In this document: piece after piece, positions 6,312 to 8,724 of the stretch | Position numbering within the stretch: the first letter of the stretch is position 1 | Layout: each line of letters starts with the position of its first letter | From: Frankiaceae bacterium | GTDB lineage: Bacteria; Actinomycetota; Actinomycetes; JAVEEB01 | Length of the DNA: 8,724 bases | Assembly (NCBI GenBank): GCA_030840665.1 | Contig: JAVEEB010000041.1 | Coordinates: forward strand, 1 to 8,724 | Reading direction: 5' to 3' | Made by a program: the position numbers and the translations under genes | Notes under the pieces: model-generated | The model's database searches: none | Told to the model about the DNA's origin: nothing | Seen by the model: only the letters and a program-made list of their open reading frames with translations

Positions 6312-8435
6312 GTGCGTGTGCTGGCTGTGATCACCTTCCGGCGCGCTTGTCGTCTCGTCGTACCGCTGACCATTTTGGCGTGGCTCGTGACGACTCCCTC
6401 TTTCACTGCCTCCGCGTCCGTTGTCGACCCGGCCGGGACAGTGCAGCTCGGGGCTGACGAGAGCGTGCCCGCCCGGACGACGATCGTCGGCGCCTCTGAT
6501 GAATGGGTCGCCTACGGGACGGGGTCCACGTACAACGCGACTTCACTGTTGGACGAACGCACGGTCGCGTTGAGCAGCCACGGCGATGTGCCGCGACTGA
6601 CGGGGAGCATGGTCGTCGTCGCGCACGTCGACCAATTGGAATGGACGGATCTCGACACCGGGGAGGGCGGCGCCGCCGCGTTTCCGCAGAACACCTTCGG
6701 TGGCGCGACGCCGAGCGGCTGGGTGCTGCGCACGGGCGCGACGGGGTTGGAGTTCGTCGACGCACGCAGCGGCGCGGTCACTGCCGTCGGCCTGCCGGTG
6801 GGGTCCTACGTCAACGACTGGCAGCTGCGCACCGGGCCTCTCGGGGTTTACGTGAGCCCACGAAACACCAGCTCCAACTTGTACGTGACATACGCGCACC
6901 CACAGATGTCGAGCACGCTGAGCGCATCGGCGCAGTGCGCACTAACCGCGGTGGAGGCTGTCTGCGGTGGCTATCAAAACGTTCACGTGCTCCCACTCGA
7001 CGGCTCGTCGGGCAGCGTTTGGGCAACTTCGGCTGGCTTCGTCGCTGCCACGGCGACGCGCGTCGGCTGGATCGACTACCGGGGCACCTTTCATACGGCC
7101 GACCCAGACGGTAGGAATCAACGCACCGCGAAGTCGTCGATCGACGTGCAAGCCGCGACTGCGAACGGCTTCTTGTACGTCGGCGGCTCGTCCGCCGATG
7201 ACTCAGGCATCTACCGGCTGACCGACGTCGGAGAAGCACCGACCCTTGTCGTCGCACTCGGAGGGGGGACCTTGCGGGCGCAGGCAATGGCGATCGGGGT
7301 GGGCCGCGTGGCGTGGGTGGACGACGCTTCCGCGACGGCGGCGGTTTGGAGCCAGGCTGTCCATGGCACGGGGGGAGCTGTGGGCCTTGGCATGCGTCAG
7401 TCGGTCAACGCCAGGACGTCTGATTGGTTGCGTACTCAAGGCGCGTTTGTCGCGGTGTCGGGCCGACGGACCGTGTACGGCGACTCGACGGACGTGGACC
7501 TCTACGACGGTGTGCACACGTTGCGGGTGCTCAGCACGACTCGACCCATCGGCCTGCTGCAGCTCTCGGGCACGCGGCTGCTGTTCGATCGCCTCGCCGT
7601 CACGACCATCATTGACGTACGCACCCGTGCCGCATTGTTCACCGGCAAGGGGATGGTGACACCGGTTCTGTGGGGCGACTACGTCGCGTACGGCCGGATG
7701 AACGGCGCGGTGGTCCGGCGGAACCTCGTGACCGGCCAGACCGTCGAGGCACTTCCCCCGCCCAAGGACGGGTTCGGCTCGCTGACCGTGCGCCTGCACG
7801 GCGACTACGTGGCGTGGGAAGCGAGCCTCTCGGTCGCGTACCGCAATCTGCGTACTCATGCGCTCTTCCGGGTGCCTGCTGGCGAGACACTAGTCGCGTT
7901 GTCAGGGACCGGAATCCTCACCGCGCGCGTGTCAGGCCGCGCGGCGACGTTGGTGTTTCGCCGGTACGGCTCGTCGGCCGCAACCACGATCACGACGGGC
8001 GACCAGGGGCTGCTGTCCGCCGTCGCCGAAGGGTCCGTAGTGGCGTGGATCGACGGGAAGGGCCTGCCGAAAGTGGCGGCACTCCCCGGTGGCGACGGGC
8101 GGCCGCAACTGCTGGGCGGCGCGACGGCGCCACGCACGATGACAGGGGCGCGGACCTGGACCGGTGAGTGGAACGCGTCCGCACCCCTGACGTCATGCTC
8201 GGTCCAACTCGTCTACGGGCGGACAACGATCCGCACGCTTCCGTGCGACGCGGCCGGGATGGCAGTGGGGGTGGCGACCGTGTCGTGGGACGGGCGAGAT
8301 GCGGCAGGTAGGTCGATCAATGGCGGCATCGCGTGGCGGCTCGTCGCGGCCAATCGCGGCGGGACCATCCTCGCGGAGGATGGGTCGGCGACGACGGTCC
8401 ACGGCATCGTCACTGCTTCGGTTGCGAGCGGGTGA
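6312..8435 (+). CDS. Secreted beta-propeller-like protein with FlgD-type Ig-like C-terminus, family B copy 2
   Basis: This is a paralogue of the gene at 3012-5186, with 707 residues from GTG 6312. The signal peptide has a basic start (TFRRACR), a core around LVVPLTILAWLV and a cut near SFTASA. The mature start, VDPAGTVQLGADESVPARTT, is close to copy 1. The repeated blade motifs are again visible (VAYGTG, GRVAWVDDAS, GTRLLFD, GDYVAYG, GDYVAW, GSVVAWIDG), as are the closing FlgD-like segment (VSWDGRDAAGRSINGG...AWRLVAAN) and exactly four mature cysteines in the same two pairs. The start is uncertain. The codon aligned with copy 1's GTG is CTG here (6291). GTG 6312 is the first usual start after the A stop and has GCGGA (6302-6306) 5 nt upstream; GTG 6327 is also possible. 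An in-frame ATG at 6195 lies inside the A gene and is unlikely. The stop overlaps the next ATG by one base. Confidence 0.85.
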   Translation: MRVLAVITFRRACRLVVPLTILAWLVTTPSFTASASVVDPAGTVQLGADESVPARTTIVGASDEWVAYGTGSTYNATSLLDERTVALSSHGDVPRLTGSMVVVAHVDQLEWTDLDTGEGGAAAFPQNTFGGATPSGWVLRTGATGLEFVDARSGAVTAVGLPVGSYVNDWQLRTGPLGVYVSPRNTSSNLYVTYAHPQMSSTLSASAQCALTAVEAVCGGYQNVHVLPLDGSSGSVWATSAGFVAATATRVGWIDYRGTFHTADPDGRNQRTAKSSIDVQAATANGFLYVGGSSADDSGIYRLTDVGEAPTLVVALGGGTLRAQAMAIGVGRVAWVDDASATAAVWSQAVHGTGGAVGLGMRQSVNARTSDWLRTQGAFVAVSGRRTVYGDSTDVDLYDGVHTLRVLSTTRPIGLLQLSGTRLLFDRLAVTTIIDVRTRAALFTGKGMVTPVLWGDYVAYGRMNGAVVRRNLVTGQTVEALPPPKDGFGSLTVRLHGDYVAWEASLSVAYRNLRTHALFRVPAGETLVALSGTGILTARVSGRAATLVFRRYGSSAATTITTGDQGLLSAVAEGSVVAWIDGKGLPKVAALPGGDGRPQLLGGATAPRTMTGARTWTGEWNASAPLTSCSVQLVYGRTTIRTLPCDAAGMAVGVATVSWDGRDAAGRSINGGIAWRLVAANRGGTILAEDGSATTVHGIVTASVASG

Positions 8436-8724
8436 TGATCCGATTCCGACCCGCCATCGCTGCTGGAGCGTGTGGGCTGGTTTCCCTGTGTGCATGGGGA
8501 ATCTCGCCGATGGCTCGAGCTGACGAGCTGGCTGTGCCAAAGCTCCTGGACGTGCAACTCAGCCAGTCGGCCATCACAGTTTCGGGCGTCGCCGTTGCGG
8601 ACGTGGTGGTACGTCTGCATCTGGCGTCGTACCAGGGGATCGTCACAAACTATTCCCCCGACGGCGGTTACGGAGATCCCAACGCGGACTTCCTGCGCAC
8701 CGCCGACGGGCGCGGCCAGGTGGC
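8435..8724 (+). CDS. Secreted protein, family A copy 3 (truncated by window edge)
   Basis: The frame is open from ATG 8435 to the last base, giving 96 complete codons. A signal peptide is visible (MIRFRP start, hydrophobic AAGACGLVSLCAWGI, probable cut after ARA, about residue 29). The mature part has the family A signature KLLDVQLSQSAITVSG followed by DVVVRLHLAS and, near the edge, RTADGRGQVA, which matches GAGRGQVQV of copy 2. It lacks the STAPQ lead-in of copies 1 and 2, and the loop after RLHLAS is rich in Gly, Asp and Tyr (SPDGGYGDPNADF), unlike the other copies. The ATG shares its first base with the TGA of the preceding B gene; GTG 8432 is one codon upstream in frame. The remainder of the gene lies beyond the window. 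Confidence 0.85.
   Translation, partial: MIRFRPAIAAGACGLVSLCAWGISPMARADELAVPKLLDVQLSQSAITVSGVAVADVVVRLHLASYQGIVTNYSPDGGYGDPNADFLRTADGRGQV

Larger units (their letters stand above)
1875..8724 (+). repeat. Tandem array of a duplicated two-gene unit (A-B-A-B-A...)
   Basis: The region is built of copies of a unit of about 3.3 kb containing one A gene followed by one B gene. Unit 1 spans about 1875-5186, unit 2 about 5183-8435, and unit 3 begins at 8435 and is cut by the window edge after 290 bp. The copies are diverged in DNA but clearly paralogous in protein. As a sample, residues 57-77 of the first B protein are identical in the second, while 9 of the 21 codons differ, all at the third base (3180-3242 against 6456-6518). 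No transposase, direct target repeat or integrase flanks the units, so unequal recombination is the simplest origin. Confidence 0.85.

Noticed and set aside
1875..8724. Mobile element or toxin/effector array explanation for the repeated genes
   Set aside because: No transposase, integrase, terminal inverted repeats, nuclease, deaminase or other toxin-like C-terminus, or immunity-like small gene is visible. Both A and B keep the same C-terminal module in each copy rather than swapping it.

Overview
The window is high-GC DNA with the dense coding, GTG starts and GC-rich third codon positions of an actinomycete (Actinomycetota). The best taxonomic cue is the uracil phosphoribosyltransferase, whose N-terminus and PRPP loop look actinobacterial. 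I cannot place it more finely from sequence alone. No RNA gene, CRISPR array, insertion sequence or phage gene is visible.

Left part (1-1839), ordinary chromosome: the last 76 codons of a TetR-type regulator, then a 160-bp spacer with a C-rich tract and a hairpin touching the next start codon, then a complete DUF72 (YecE-like) gene. Converging on it from the right, with only 15 bp between the stop codons, is upp, the uracil salvage gene. Divergently from upp, across about 50 bp, starts a rightward gene set that fills the rest of the window.

Right part (about 1875-8724), the notable part: five consecutive same-strand genes that alternate between two unrelated families, A-B-A-B-A. Family A (1890-3008, 5198-6286, and 8435 to the window edge) encodes secreted proteins of about 365 residues. 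Each complete copy has a signal peptide, an N-terminal domain carrying the motif LLDVQLS, a middle beta-rich domain with one cysteine pair, and a C-terminal Ig-like module. Family B (3012-5186 and 6312-8435) encodes secreted proteins of about 710-725 residues made of 13-14 beta-propeller-blade-like units, ending in a FlgD-type Ig-like module. Junctions are very tight (3-nt gap, ATGA overlap or 11-nt gap, 25-nt gap, 1-nt overlap), so this looks like one translationally coupled operon that arose by tandem duplication of an A-B gene pair. It continues beyond the right edge.

No catalytic motif, toxin domain, transmembrane anchor, lipobox or sortase signal is visible in A or B. The simplest reading is a repeated secreted pair of binding or structural proteins of unknown function. 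B copies are held by purifying selection (synonymous third-position changes dominate in aligned conserved stretches), while A copies vary most in a loop of the N-terminal domain and in the cysteine-bracketed middle. This alternating array is the best candidate in the window for an undescribed system; its function is inference only.
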